DNA of 32,615 bases, taken from assembly GCA_015655585.1 (NCBI GenBank), contig JAATEV010000042.1, positions 1-32,615 on the forward strand, in the 5' to 3' direction. The translations under genes were made by a program, and so were the position numbers. Below, in pieces: positions 15,468 to 24,134 of the stretch. Position 1 is the first letter of the stretch, and every line of letters begins with the position of its first letter. The notes beneath the pieces were generated by a model. It was not told the origin of the DNA and did no database searches. It saw only the letters and a list, made by a program, of their open reading frames with translations. Source of the stretch: Terriglobales bacterium (GTDB taxonomy: Bacteria; Acidobacteriota; Terriglobia; Terriglobales; Acidobacteriaceae).

Positions 15468-16312
15468 TGCGTGGGCGGCTCACTGGTGGCGTCTTTAGCC
15501 TGATTCCACAGGGCGTCGAGCTGATCGGGCGTGGAGGCCGCGAGGACCTCTCTGCCGCCTGCCGCGGACTCCATAGCGCCGAAGCGGCGACGGAATTTGG
15601 CGTTGGTGGAGCGCAGGGCCGACTCGGGATCGACGTGGAGATGACGGGCGAGATTGATTGCCGTGAAGAGGAGGTCACCCAGCTCGGCCTCGATTGCGGA
15701 TTGAGATTTCGTTTCGCTGGGCGCGTCGATCTCTGCCTTCAGCTCGGCGATCTCCTCTTGCAGTTTGTCGAAGAGACCGTCGGGAGTTGGCCAGTCGAAC
15801 CCTACCTTGGCGGCACGCGAGCCGAGCTTTCCGGCTTCGAGCGTGGCGGGCATGGTGCGAGGGATCTCGTCGAGCATGGAGGCTGGTTGCTGCGTGGCGG
15901 ATTTCTTCTCCTGCTGCTTGATCTGCTCCCAGTTGCGCAGAACTTCGCCGGAGTCAGCAGCGGTGACGTTGCCGAAGATGTGGGGGTGGCGGCGGATGAG
16001 CTTGGCGTTGAGATTGGCGGCCACGTCTTCGATGTTGAAGTAACCGGCCTCGGCGGCCATCTGCGAGTAGAAGAGCACCTGCAGGAGGAGATCGCCGAGC
16101 TCGTCCTTGAGATCGGGCCAAGCGCGGCGCTCGATGGCGTCGAAGACCTCGTAGGTCTCTTCGAGGGTGTGGCGCTTGATGGAGTCGAAGGTCTGTTCGC
16201 GGTCCCAGGGGCATCCGTCCGGGCCGCGAAGGCGCGCCATGATCGCGATGGCCTCGGCCAGAGGGGCTGTGCCGCCGGAAGAAGAAGGAACCGGGTCAGA
16301 TGTGGAGGACAT
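15464..16312 (-). CDS. mazG: Nucleoside triphosphate pyrophosphohydrolase MazG
   Basis: MazG hydrolyses NTPs to NMPs and pyrophosphate and clears damaged or excess nucleotides. The 282-residue protein has two tandem MazG domains. The first carries GPDGCPWDREQTFDSIKRHT, then LEETYEVFDAIE and KDELGDLLLQVLFYSQMA, giving the EExxE-like and ExxD metal ligands. The second, after about residue 170, has DKLQEEIAELKAEI and EAELGDLLFTAINLARHL. Length and layout match the bacterial family. ATG at 16312 has GGAG very close upstream. It is the first gene of a probable mazG-GNAT-racemase operon, with a 4-base overlap to the GNAT gene. Confidence 0.94.
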   Translation of the reverse strand: MSSTSDPVPSSSGGTAPLAEAIAIMARLRGPDGCPWDREQTFDSIKRHTLEETYEVFDAIERRAWPDLKDELGDLLLQVLFYSQMAAEAGYFNIEDVAANLNAKLIRRHPHIFGNVTAADSGEVLRNWEQIKQQEKKSATQQPASMLDEIPRTMPATLEAGKLGSRAAKVGFDWPTPDGLFDKLQEEIAELKAEIDAPSETKSQSAIEAELGDLLFTAINLARHLHVDPESALRSTNAKFRRRFGAMESAAGGREVLAASTPDQLDALWNQAKDATSEPPTQ

Positions 16313-16512
16313 ATCTCCACTTTACCCGATGCGGGTCGGGGAGATGGCTTTGCAAGGGGGAGGATCTGTGCTGCGAAGAGGAACGGCGGCAGATCGTTCC
16401 AATGCTGTCCTGCCGCTGTTTCGGGGAGAGCGGCGCATCCGACAGCAAATCCGGGCACGCCACAACTGGGGTTGGATTTCCAACGAGGTGAGTGCAGCGA
16501 CGAAGACCAGAG

Positions 16513-17265
16513 TTACTGGCCGTTCGGCGTCGCGGTGGTAGGAAGTTTATCGGCCATGTTCGACATTAACTTAATGTTGACGCGGCGATTTTTTGCGCGG
16601 CCAGCCGCCGTGCTGTCGGGGGCTACCTGCTGGTCCTTGCCGATACCGACGAGGTAGAACTTGTGCGGGGGAATGTTGTATTTGGTCACCAGATAGTTGG
16701 CCACCGCATCGGCACGGCGCTGACTGAGCTGGTAGTTATAGTTCGCGTCGCCCACGGAGTCCGTGCCGCCGGTTACGGAAAGGATGTATCCGCGGACGCT
16801 GGAGAGGTTGGCAGCCAGTTCGTCGAGCTGCTTCTTGTCGTCTGCGGTAAGAACCGCCTTGTCGAAGGCGAAGGTGACGCTGACGTCGCTCAACTGCTTG
16901 TAGTTGTCGAGATTGGCGACGACGCCGGAGAGGCTGTCAACGCGGTTGTAAGCCTCCTGCGCGGAGCCGTTGGCCGTATTGGCTGCCTGTCCGGCGGCCA
17001 GAGCGTGCTGGTCGGCGGCGTTGGCGGCGTTCTGGGCGTTGGCGATTCCGGCCTTGGCACGTTCATCAGTGTCCATGATGGCGCGATGGTCCGCAGCGGT
17101 CTTGCTGTCGAGCTCGTTCGTCTGCTGGATGATTGGCGCAGTCTGGGAGCGGACGTAGTTCTTGGTGGAGCACCCTACTGTAAAGACGATCGCAAAAGCG
17201 CTTGCGAGGATCGCAGTGCAGGCAGATTTAATTTTCTTGTCCATAAGTTCCTTCGTGGAGTTCAT
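16513..17265 (-). CDS. OmpA-family peptidoglycan-associated lipoprotein
   Basis: A 250-residue lipoprotein. The signal peptide ends in the lipobox-like FTVGC, with Cys32 as the lipidated residue. A long Ala/Asn-rich helical stretch follows (about 45-120, AGIANAQNAANAADQHALAA), probably a coiled-coil spacer as in Lpp-like proteins. The C-terminal OmpA domain (about 125-235) includes VTFAFDKAVLTADDKKQLDE, LSVTGGTDSVGDANYNYQLS with the following QRRADAV, and AAGRAKNRRVNIKL, the peptidoglycan-binding surface. It probably anchors the outer membrane to peptidoglycan. Two starts are possible: ATG at 17265, preceded by GGAGAGGAGAG, which I prefer, and ATG at 17244 after AAGGA. A sigma-54-type promoter lies about 55-75 bp upstream. 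Confidence 0.9.
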   Translation of the reverse strand: MNSTKELMDKKIKSACTAILASAFAIVFTVGCSTKNYVRSQTAPIIQQTNELDSKTAADHRAIMDTDERAKAGIANAQNAANAADQHALAAGQAANTANGSAQEAYNRVDSLSGVVANLDNYKQLSDVSVTFAFDKAVLTADDKKQLDELAANLSSVRGYILSVTGGTDSVGDANYNYQLSQRRADAVANYLVTKYNIPPHKFYLVGIGKDQQVAPDSTAAGRAKNRRVNIKLMSNMADKLPTTATPNGQ

Positions 17266-17318
17266 AGCTCTCCTCTCCTGATTGTGAACACTTCCCTATA
17301 CAACTTGTCGGCACTGTA

Positions 17319-17337
17319 GAAGCAATTTTTATGCCAA
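17319..17337 (-). promoter_or_regulatory. Sigma-54 (RpoN) type promoter upstream of the OmpA lipoprotein
   Basis: Read on the minus strand the site is TTGGCAT-AAAAA-TTGCTTC. The GG of the -24 box and the GC of the -12 box are exactly 10 bp apart, as sigma-54 requires, and both boxes match the consensus TGGCAc-N5-TTGCw with one mismatch. Transcription would start near 17310, leaving a leader of about 45 nt. A bound enhancer protein would be needed. Confidence 0.6.
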
Positions 17338-17524
17338 ACACGCATCCCAGCTAACCTAAGTAATATGAATAACTTACTAAGGAATACTCGGTGGACGGAG
17401 AGGACGGACGGACTGAAGCGGGAACTTTTGATGCAGTAAGGCGTCAAATCTACTATGCAGCACATTGCACATCGTATGCGTGGCGATGCCTGCGTCTACA
17501 CTGAGATACAGGCGCTTCGACGGC

Positions 17525-19510
17525 ATGGATCTACTGCAAAAAATACGGACTCTCCCCACCCAGCCGGGTTGCTATCTCTATAAAAACGCTGAGGGAGAGG
17601 TCATTTACGTTGGAAAGGCGAAGAACCTGCGGGCGCGGGTGCGCTCGTACTTTCTGGATGCCTCGCAGGCGAACGCCAAAACCGGATCGCTGATGCGGGA
17701 GGCCGTGGATGTCGAGTACATCACGGTGGCGAACGAGCACGAGGCTCTGGCGCTTGAAAACAACCTGATCAAGCAGAAGAAGCCGCGCTTCAACATTCTG
17801 CTGAGGGACGACAAGACCTATCCTTATATCAAGCTTACGATGGGCGACCGCTACCCGAAGGTCTTTGTAACGAGGAAGTTACGCAAAGACGGCAGCCTCT
17901 ACTATGGGCCTTACTTTCCGGGGAACCTGGCGTATCGGCTGGTGGATCTGATCCACCGTAGCTTCCTGATTCCGAGCTGCAAGGTGGATCTTTCGCGGTA
18001 TCATCCGCGGGCTTGTTTGCAGTTCTACATCAAGCGCTGCCTGGGGCCTTGCGTGGAAGACCTGACTACGCCGGAGATCTATAAAGAAGCGGTTCGGGAC
18101 GTGCAGCTCTTTCTCGAAGGCAAGCCGAACGAACTGGAGCAGTCGCTGACGCGGCGCATGGGGGCGGCGGCGGAGGCGGAGCAGTTCGAGCTGGCGGCTC
18201 GGCTTCGCGACCAGATCGTGACCGTGCATCAAATGCAGGACAAGCAGCGCATTGCGACCACGGACAACGAGGATGCCGATGTTTTCGGGTACCACTTCGA
18301 AAACGAGATGCTGGCGGTGAACCTCTTTCACATGCGCAACGGCAAGATTGTGGATCGGCGTGACTTCTTCTGGGAAGAGCTGCCGGAGTCGTTGATGGAC
18401 ATGGCGGCGGAGACCGCCTCCGAGGCCGACGAAGCCGAGACGGTGACGCGCATGGAGCCTGATCCGACTATGGCTGCTCCTGAGATTGGCGAGGGGCTGC
18501 CCGTGATGCAGCATTCGGCGGTCTCGGAGCTGGGAGGAGCATTCAGTGCTTCGGCGTTCTTCTCTGCCCTGCTCAAGCAGCTTTATCTGGACCAGGTGTA
18601 TGTGCCGCGATCGATCCTGGTGCCAGTGGCATTTCCGGACCGGGCGCTGCTGGCGGAGATACTGGGCGAACGCACCGGAAGGCGCGTGAAGATTCTGGCT
18701 CCGCAGAGGGGCGACAAGCGCTCGCTGGTGGACCTGGTCTGCCAGAACGCGAAACAGTCGTATGACCAGCGGTTCCGCGTGCTGCAACCAAGCATCAAGG
18801 CGACCCAGGAGGCTCTGCAGGACGCGCTGATGCTGGAGGAGCTGCCGCGCAGAATCGAATGCTTCGATATCTCGCATATTCAGGGCGCGGAGACCGTGGC
18901 CTCAATGGTGGTGTGGGAAGACGGCGCGATGAAAAAGTCGGACTACCGCAAATTTCAGGTGAAGACGGTGAGCGGCGTCGATGACTTTGCCAGTATGCGC
19001 GAGGTGATCCAGCGGCGTTATAAGCGGCTGCTGGAAGAGAAGAAACCCTTTCCTTCGCTGATCCTCATCGACGGCGGACTGGGCCAGTTGCACGCTGCTT
19101 ATGCAGCTCTGGAAGAGATTGGGGTGACGTTGCAGCCACTTGCCTCCATCGCCAAGCGGGAGGAGATTATCTATGTGCATGGGCAGGAGAACGAGCCGGT
19201 GGTTCTTGACCGGCGCTCGCCGGTGCTGCACCTGGTCCAGAAGATCCGCGACGAGAGCCATCGTTTTGCCGTCACGTACCATCGCAAACGCCGGCAGATG
19301 CGCGACCGCGACAGCGAGCTGCTCGCCATTCCGGGAGTGGGGCCGAGGACGCGGCAACGCCTGATCGAGCACTTCGGCAGCATACGCGGGATCAAACAGG
19401 CTACGCCGGACGCCTTGACGGCGGTTGTCAACGCGACCACGGCGGAGCGCATTCGCAGCCACTTCGCCGCAGAGCCGGAAAATGGCTCCCCGCTGCCGGT
19501 GCTGAATTAA
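17525..19510 (+). CDS. uvrC: Excinuclease ABC subunit C
   Basis: UvrC makes both incisions in nucleotide excision repair. The GIY-YIG domain opens the protein (PTQPGCYLYKNAEGEVIYVG, then KAKNLRARVRSYF). The UVR helix pair is near EAEQFELAARLRDQI. The C-terminal RNase H-like nuclease shows ECFDISHIQGAETVASMVVW, DDFASMREVIQRRYKR and SLILIDGGLGQLHA. The protein ends with a helix-hairpin-helix (LLAIPGVGPRTRQRLIEHFG). I choose the ATG at 17525 (MDLLQKIRTLP) because family similarity starts there, giving 661 residues. In-frame TTG 17465 and ATG 17486 would add unconserved residues. An acidic low-complexity insert of about 45 residues (near 288-335, AAETASEADEAETVTRMEP) lies between the UVR motif and the nuclease domain. 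Confidence 0.95.
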   Translation: MDLLQKIRTLPTQPGCYLYKNAEGEVIYVGKAKNLRARVRSYFLDASQANAKTGSLMREAVDVEYITVANEHEALALENNLIKQKKPRFNILLRDDKTYPYIKLTMGDRYPKVFVTRKLRKDGSLYYGPYFPGNLAYRLVDLIHRSFLIPSCKVDLSRYHPRACLQFYIKRCLGPCVEDLTTPEIYKEAVRDVQLFLEGKPNELEQSLTRRMGAAAEAEQFELAARLRDQIVTVHQMQDKQRIATTDNEDADVFGYHFENEMLAVNLFHMRNGKIVDRRDFFWEELPESLMDMAAETASEADEAETVTRMEPDPTMAAPEIGEGLPVMQHSAVSELGGAFSASAFFSALLKQLYLDQVYVPRSILVPVAFPDRALLAEILGERTGRRVKILAPQRGDKRSLVDLVCQNAKQSYDQRFRVLQPSIKATQEALQDALMLEELPRRIECFDISHIQGAETVASMVVWEDGAMKKSDYRKFQVKTVSGVDDFASMREVIQRRYKRLLEEKKPFPSLILIDGGLGQLHAAYAALEEIGVTLQPLASIAKREEIIYVHGQENEPVVLDRRSPVLHLVQKIRDESHRFAVTYHRKRRQMRDRDSELLAIPGVGPRTRQRLIEHFGSIRGIKQATPDALTAVVNATTAERIRSHFAAEPENGSPLPVLN

Positions 19511-19514
19511 TTTT

Positions 19515-20414
19515 TTACTGTAAGTCGGTGGGTACGGCTCCACCTACTTTGAAGGTATTGCACGCAGAGACAGTTCCCTTCTGCCAGCCTTGCTTGAACC
19601 AGCCAATGCGCTGCTCGGAGGAGCCGTGGGTGAAGCTCTCGGGACTTACCGCCTGACCGCCCATCTTTTGCAGATGATCGTCTCCGACCGCGGCGGCTGC
19701 CTGGAGACCGGCGGGAATGTCGCTGTTCTCGACGATGCCACGCTGCGCGGAGTTGTGTGCCCAGACACCGGCGAGACAGTCGGCCTGTAGCTCGAGATCG
19801 ACGGAGAGGCGGTTGCCCTCGGACGGGTTCTGCGAGGAGAGTTGCGTTACCTGCTGCTCGATGCCGAGGATGTCCTGCACGTGGTGGCCGAGCTCGTGTG
19901 CGATGACGTATGCCTGGGCGAAGTCCGCCGTGCTGCCGCCGAGCTGACGCAGCTCGTTCCAGAAGCTCAGGTCGATGTAGACCTTCTCATCCGCGGGGCA
20001 GTAGAACGGCCCGGTCTGGGACTTTGCGACGCCGCAACCGGACTGGGTATAGCGATTGAACAGCACAAGTTTGGCCCGGCGGTACTGCTTGCCGGTCTGC
20101 TGGGGGAGGAGCGTCGTCCAGGTCTTCTGCACGTCGTCGAGGACAAACGAGACCAACTGCGCCGAGCGATCCTGCCCTGGCGAGGACGGAGCGGCCTGAG
20201 AGTACTGGCTCGGCTGCGGCTGCACAGCATGGCCGGAGAGATAGCTGCCGATATAGTTGCGACCAGTGAGCAGGCTGATGACGACAAGAATCAGCAGGCC
20301 GACGATCCCCAGTCCTCCACCGCCTCCGCCGAAGCTGAAGCCACCACCACCGCCGCCGGAAGAACCGCGCCTGTCTTCTACGTCGCTGCTGAGATCACCG
20401 GGCGTCCAATCCAT
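19515..20414 (-). CDS. Membrane-anchored neutral zinc metallopeptidase (YpfJ-like)
   Basis: A 299-residue protein of the putative neutral zinc metallopeptidase family. A Gly-rich cytoplasmic N-terminus (18-35) leads into one membrane segment (about 36-50, GIVGLLILVVISLLTG) and a Gln/Pro/Ser-rich linker. The domain then shows KLVLFNRYTQSGCGVAKSQT, PFYCPADEKVYIDLSFWNEL and the zinc site HELGHH (His173 and His177), with DLELQADCLAGVWAH supplying the later ligand region. The physiological substrate is not known. A GGAGAGGG stretch precedes the ATG. It converges on uvrC with only four bases between the stop codons and no hairpin there, so the two transcripts probably overlap. Confidence 0.88.
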   Translation of the reverse strand: MDWTPGDLSSDVEDRRGSSGGGGGGFSFGGGGGGLGIVGLLILVVISLLTGRNYIGSYLSGHAVQPQPSQYSQAAPSSPGQDRSAQLVSFVLDDVQKTWTTLLPQQTGKQYRRAKLVLFNRYTQSGCGVAKSQTGPFYCPADEKVYIDLSFWNELRQLGGSTADFAQAYVIAHELGHHVQDILGIEQQVTQLSSQNPSEGNRLSVDLELQADCLAGVWAHNSAQRGIVENSDIPAGLQAAAAVGDDHLQKMGGQAVSPESFTHGSSEQRIGWFKQGWQKGTVSACNTFKVGGAVPTDLQ

Positions 20415-20540
20415 CGTTCCCTCTCCATTTCAATCTTCTTATGAGCCGTCTGATTTCTCTGCCCCGTTGCTGCGCGAACTTACGTTCTCACATCCGGCTG
20501 CGGCAATCAATTCCCCATCGGTGACTCTACACCGGGCAGG

Positions 20541-21989
20541 CTAGGTCCGGTTCTTAATCACGCGCTCGTAGACACGCACGTACTCTTTCGCGGGAGCATC
20601 CCAGGAGAAGTTCTGCGCCATGCCGCGACGCATCATGGCGGTCCACTCCTGTTTATTGCGGAACGCGCTGAGAGCGCGAAGCACGGCGTCAAGCAGGGCA
20701 TCCGGGCTGTAGCCCCAGAACTTGAAGCCGTTGCCGCCGCCGTTGGGCTGCTCGTCGATGGTGTCTTCAAGGCCGCCCGTTGCGCGAACGACGGGGACGG
20801 TGCCGTACTTCAGGCTGTAGATCTGATTCAGACCGCCGGGCTCGTAGCGCGAAGGCATCAGGAAGATGTCAGCTCCCGCCTCGATCTTATGCGCCATCAC
20901 ACTGTCGAAGACCGCCTTCACGCGAAGCCTGGCAGGATGCCGGTTCGCCGTTTCGAGCAGGAGCCGCTCGTAGTACTCCTCGCCGTTGCCGAGCATCACC
21001 ATCACCATGTCCTGCTCGACGAGCCTGTCCATGATCTCGACGATGAAGTCGATGCCCTTCTGCGTGGCGAAGCGCGACACAACGCCGATGACGGCAGTCT
21101 CATCGCTGACGCCGTGCAGATCGAATGCGTGCAGCAGATCGCGCCTGCACTCCTTTTTGCCCGCGAGCTTATCCGCCGAGTAATGTGCGGCGATGTGGGG
21201 GTCGATGGCCGGGTCCCACTCGCTGTAGTCGACGCCGTTGAGGATGCCGACGAGGTCTCTGCTTCGGCCGCTCAGCGTTGCTTCGAGGCCGTGACCGAAC
21301 TCGGGGGTCTGGATCTCCTCCGCGTATTTGCGGCTGACGGTGGTGATGGCGTCCGCGTAGACGATACCGCCTTTGAGGAAGTTCACGGTGTCGTGATATT
21401 CGAGCTTGTCGAAGGTAAACATGTCCCACGGAAGCAGAAGCGTCTCCATGGTGCGCGGAGGAAACCATCCCTGATAACCGGCGTTGTGGATTGTAAGCAC
21501 GGCTGGGACGTGGCGCAGCACGGGATCGAAGTAATATGTGGACCGCAGCAGCACGGCAAGCATGGCGGTCTGCCAGTCGTGTACGTGAAAGATGTCGGGG
21601 ACGCCAAGTATCTTTGACGCCTCGATGATGGCGCGGGAGAGCAGGCCGAAACGCTCGGCGTTATCGGGGTAGTCGCCCGAGGGAGTGGCGTAGAGGCTCT
21701 CGCGGTCGAAGAACTCGGGGCAGTCGATGAAATAAGTCTGCACGCCGTTGCTCAGGCCGCCATCGAGCACGCGCACGAAGCGGTTATAGTACGGGAACGG
21801 GATCGTCACGCTGGGGAGCACGACAGGGGCATCCGGTTTCAGCTTCGCCACCTGGCGGTAGTACGGCAGAAATACGCTGACCCGGTGTCCCAGGGCCGCG
21901 AGCGTCTTCGGGAGCCCTCCGACAACGTCTGCCAATCCGCCCGTCTTGGCCCAGGGAGTACACTCCGATGCTGCAAAAACAATATGCAT
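20541..21989 (-). CDS. glgA: Glycogen synthase (ADP-glucose type, GT5)
   Basis: GlgA extends alpha-1,4-glucan chains from ADP-glucose. The 482-residue protein has the ADP-glucose binding KTGGLADVVGGLPK at about residues 15-28, the HVHDWQTAMLAVLLR segment, and the C-terminal nucleotide-sugar site PSRYEPGGLNQIYSLKYGTV with the conserved glutamate, followed by VRATGGLEDTI. Length matches bacterial GlgA. The ATG at 21989 is preceded by AAAGGACA at good distance. No other glycogen gene is adjacent. It is divergent from rsmA, and the downstream ypfJ-like gene follows after about 126 bp with its own ribosome site. Confidence 0.95.
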   Translation of the reverse strand: MHIVFAASECTPWAKTGGLADVVGGLPKTLAALGHRVSVFLPYYRQVAKLKPDAPVVLPSVTIPFPYYNRFVRVLDGGLSNGVQTYFIDCPEFFDRESLYATPSGDYPDNAERFGLLSRAIIEASKILGVPDIFHVHDWQTAMLAVLLRSTYYFDPVLRHVPAVLTIHNAGYQGWFPPRTMETLLLPWDMFTFDKLEYHDTVNFLKGGIVYADAITTVSRKYAEEIQTPEFGHGLEATLSGRSRDLVGILNGVDYSEWDPAIDPHIAAHYSADKLAGKKECRRDLLHAFDLHGVSDETAVIGVVSRFATQKGIDFIVEIMDRLVEQDMVMVMLGNGEEYYERLLLETANRHPARLRVKAVFDSVMAHKIEAGADIFLMPSRYEPGGLNQIYSLKYGTVPVVRATGGLEDTIDEQPNGGGNGFKFWGYSPDALLDAVLRALSAFRNKQEWTAMMRRGMAQNFSWDAPAKEYVRVYERVIKNRT

Positions 21990-22077
21990 AGTCCGTTGTC
22001 CTTTACCGTTGCCGTCCGATGGTTAGTCTATATCTATAAAGATGCAAAGAAGGTCAAACGGGACACATTCCATCCAG

Positions 22078-22890
22078 ATGAAACATAAGCCCAAACTCGG
22101 ACAAAATTTTCTTGTGGACGACGCCGCTCGCCACGCCATTGTGGATGCGCTGGGAGACGTGCGTCAACGCACCGTAATCGAGATCGGCCCAGGGCATGGG
22201 GCCATCACGGAGATTCTTGCGAGGCGCTGCCAGAGGCTGATTGCGCTGGAGCTGGACCGGGCGCTGGCCGCGGAGCTGACCTTCCGGTTTCGCGATCAGC
22301 CACAGGTACAAATTGTCGAGGTCGACGTCCTGAAGGCGGACCTTACCTCTCTGGTTCCCGGTGGCGAGACGGTGGATGTGATCGGGAATCTTCCTTACTA
22401 CATCACCTCGGACATTCTGCTGAAGCTCTTTGCGGCGGGAAGCGCGGACATCGTGGCGCGCGCCGTTCTGATGATGCAGCGCGAGGTGGCTGACCGTGTC
22501 TCGGCAGCTCCGGGGGTTCGCGACTATGGGCTTCTTTCCGCCACGGCTCAGATGAACGCGCAGGTGAGCCATCTCTTCACGCTGCCGCCAGAGGCGTTTT
22601 CGCCGCCGCCGGAGGTCTACTCCACGGTGCTGCGGCTGGAGTTTGCGCCGCGATTCGCCGAGCTTGGCGTTGACGCCGCCAGCTTCGATACCTTCCTTCA
22701 CCAGTGCTTCGCGCAGAAACGAAAGACGCTGATGAACAACCTTCGCTCTGCCGGATATGCCGCGGAGACACTGGCCGCAGCCTGGCCGAGCGAGATTCCG
22801 GCACAGGCTCGCGCGGAGTCTTTGCCGCTGGAGGCGATGGCTTCGTTGTACCGGACGCTAGGGGCTGTGGAGATACTAGGAAAGAGCTAA
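22078..22890 (+). CDS. rsmA: 16S rRNA (adenine1518/1519-N6)-dimethyltransferase
   Basis: RsmA (KsgA) dimethylates two adjacent adenines in the 3' hairpin of 16S rRNA during 30S maturation. KPKLGQNFLVDDAARHAIVD opens the protein. The SAM loop is VIEIGPGHGAITEIL, the acidic ligand region is LIALELDRALAAEL, and the catalytic NLPYYITSDILLKL motif follows. PPEAFSPPPEVYSTVLRL is the typical C-terminal signature. I choose the ATG at 22078 (MKHKPKLGQNF, 270 residues). The in-frame ATG at 22042 adds 12 unconserved residues. Neither has a strong ribosome site. The stop codon overlaps that of the convergent gene on the other strand. Confidence 0.95.
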   Translation: MKHKPKLGQNFLVDDAARHAIVDALGDVRQRTVIEIGPGHGAITEILARRCQRLIALELDRALAAELTFRFRDQPQVQIVEVDVLKADLTSLVPGGETVDVIGNLPYYITSDILLKLFAAGSADIVARAVLMMQREVADRVSAAPGVRDYGLLSATAQMNAQVSHLFTLPPEAFSPPPEVYSTVLRLEFAPRFAELGVDAASFDTFLHQCFAQKRKTLMNNLRSAGYAAETLAAAWPSEIPAQARAESLPLEAMASLYRTLGAVEILGKS

Positions 22891-23567
22891 TTCGCTTGCG
22901 CCAGAAGACGGGTGGCCTGCTGGCGCACACGCTGCATCACCGCGGTATCGCCTGCGATAGCGTTCAGGGTCTGTGCGATTGTGCCCAGTTCCAGCGCTCG
23001 GCCTGCCTGTACCTCCTGGGACAGCGTGCTGATCTCGGCGTCGAGTCCGAGGCGGTCGTAGCGATGCAAAAACTCCAGCTTGCGGCCTTCATCCATGGTG
23101 TACACGATGGCGAGGAAGGTGTCGTTCAGCATCATGACGCGCTTGTTGTCGCTGAAGTTGTAGGCACAGGAGCCGTGGCCGTCCGCTCCTGTGTAACTGA
23201 GCGTCTTCTTTCCGGTGTCCGCGATGTTCTTCGCCGTGGTGGAACAGGTCATCCCGAAGTAATTCAGCTCGCGCGCGGCCTTGAAGATCTTCGCCACGAT
23301 TTCAGGATGCAACTGCATCGTGCGGTTGATCTGCTGCGCCGGTTCATTCGAAACCGATGCCGCCGTCAGGCCATGTGTGATCTGCTCTGCTTCGTATCTG
23401 CCCGTGCCGTCCTCGTGAAGATGAATAGTGAAGCGTGGAACCTCCATCGTGGGGCGATCCAGATGGAAGCTCACCTCCGCAGCAGAATCTTCCGTAAACG
23501 CACTCTGCCCGGAGAGAGCCATCGCAGATCCAAGAAAGACGCTTGCGATCAGCACGGCTTTTCTCAT
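22887..23567 (-). CDS. Secreted protein of unknown function, coupled to ruvC
   Basis: A 226-residue protein with a clear signal peptide (about 1-21, MRKAVLIASVFLGSAMALSG). The mature part has FTIHLHEDGTGRYEAEQITH, a middle region with three cysteines (MTCSTTAKN and GHGSCAYNF contain two of the context motifs), YNFSDNKRVMMLNDTFLAIV, and a helical C-terminus. I do not recognise a family. Its ATG overlaps the ruvC stop codon by four bases (ATGA), so it is translationally coupled to ruvC, although nothing in the sequence links it to DNA repair. At the other end its stop codon overlaps that of rsmA on the opposite strand. Confidence 0.7.
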   Translation of the reverse strand: MRKAVLIASVFLGSAMALSGQSAFTEDSAAEVSFHLDRPTMEVPRFTIHLHEDGTGRYEAEQITHGLTAASVSNEPAQQINRTMQLHPEIVAKIFKAARELNYFGMTCSTTAKNIADTGKKTLSYTGADGHGSCAYNFSDNKRVMMLNDTFLAIVYTMDEGRKLEFLHRYDRLGLDAEISTLSQEVQAGRALELGTIAQTLNAIAGDTAVMQRVRQQATRLLAQAN

Positions 23568-24073
23568 CCGCGGGTTCCCTGCGCGATGAGCGTCTGCGCG
23601 GTGTGGATGTGGCAGATCGCGATGGCCAGGGCGTCCGCCGCATCGGGCGAGTCGAAGGCATCCTCTTTTTCGAGGAGCCTCCGCACCATGAACTGCACCT
23701 GCTCCTTGCCTGCCAATCCATAACCGACGACCGAGCTCTTGATCGAAAGCGGAGCGTATTCGACGACCGGAAGGCCGCAGGTTGCAGCGGCCAGCATCGC
23801 CACGCCGCGCACCTGTCCCAGCTTGAGCGCAGACTTTGCATTCGCCGAGAAGAAGACCTCTTCGATGGCCACGACCGCAGGCTGGTGCAGGGCGATCAAG
23901 CCCGTCAGCTCCGCGTAGACCTGCGAGAGACGCTGCGGCGTCTTGTCTTTTTTACTGAGCCGGATGGTTCCGGCGGCGAGATGCGTCAGGCGGGGCATAC
24001 GGGCATCGCGATCCATCTCAACGACGCCGTAGCCGGTGAACTCCGTGCCGCAATCGATCCCGAAGACTCGCAT
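23564..24073 (-). CDS. ruvC: Holliday junction resolvase RuvC
   Basis: RuvC cuts Holliday junctions symmetrically with RuvAB. The 169-residue protein has all four acidic catalytic residues: Asp7 (FGIDCGTEFTGYG), Glu71 (VVAIEEVFFSANAKSALKLG), and Asp144 and Asp147 (DSPDAADALAIAICH). The KLGQVRG segment and length are as in E. coli RuvC. ruvA and ruvB are not in this window. The second gene of the unit is a secreted protein of unknown role that overlaps the ruvC stop codon by four bases. Confidence 0.95.
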   Translation of the reverse strand: MRVFGIDCGTEFTGYGVVEMDRDARMPRLTHLAAGTIRLSKKDKTPQRLSQVYAELTGLIALHQPAVVAIEEVFFSANAKSALKLGQVRGVAMLAAATCGLPVVEYAPLSIKSSVVGYGLAGKEQVQFMVRRLLEKEDAFDSPDAADALAIAICHIHTAQTLIAQGTRG

Positions 24074-24134
24074 GGCAGCAGTCTACTTCATCCCACAGCC
24101 TAAGCCAGATAGCAAGATTGGATCAGCGCCCGGC

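Noticed and set aside
15467..16657. A 396-codon plus-strand frame opposite mazG
   Set aside because: Antisense to a well-supported two-domain MazG, with low-complexity Gly/Val/Glu composition and no family signature.
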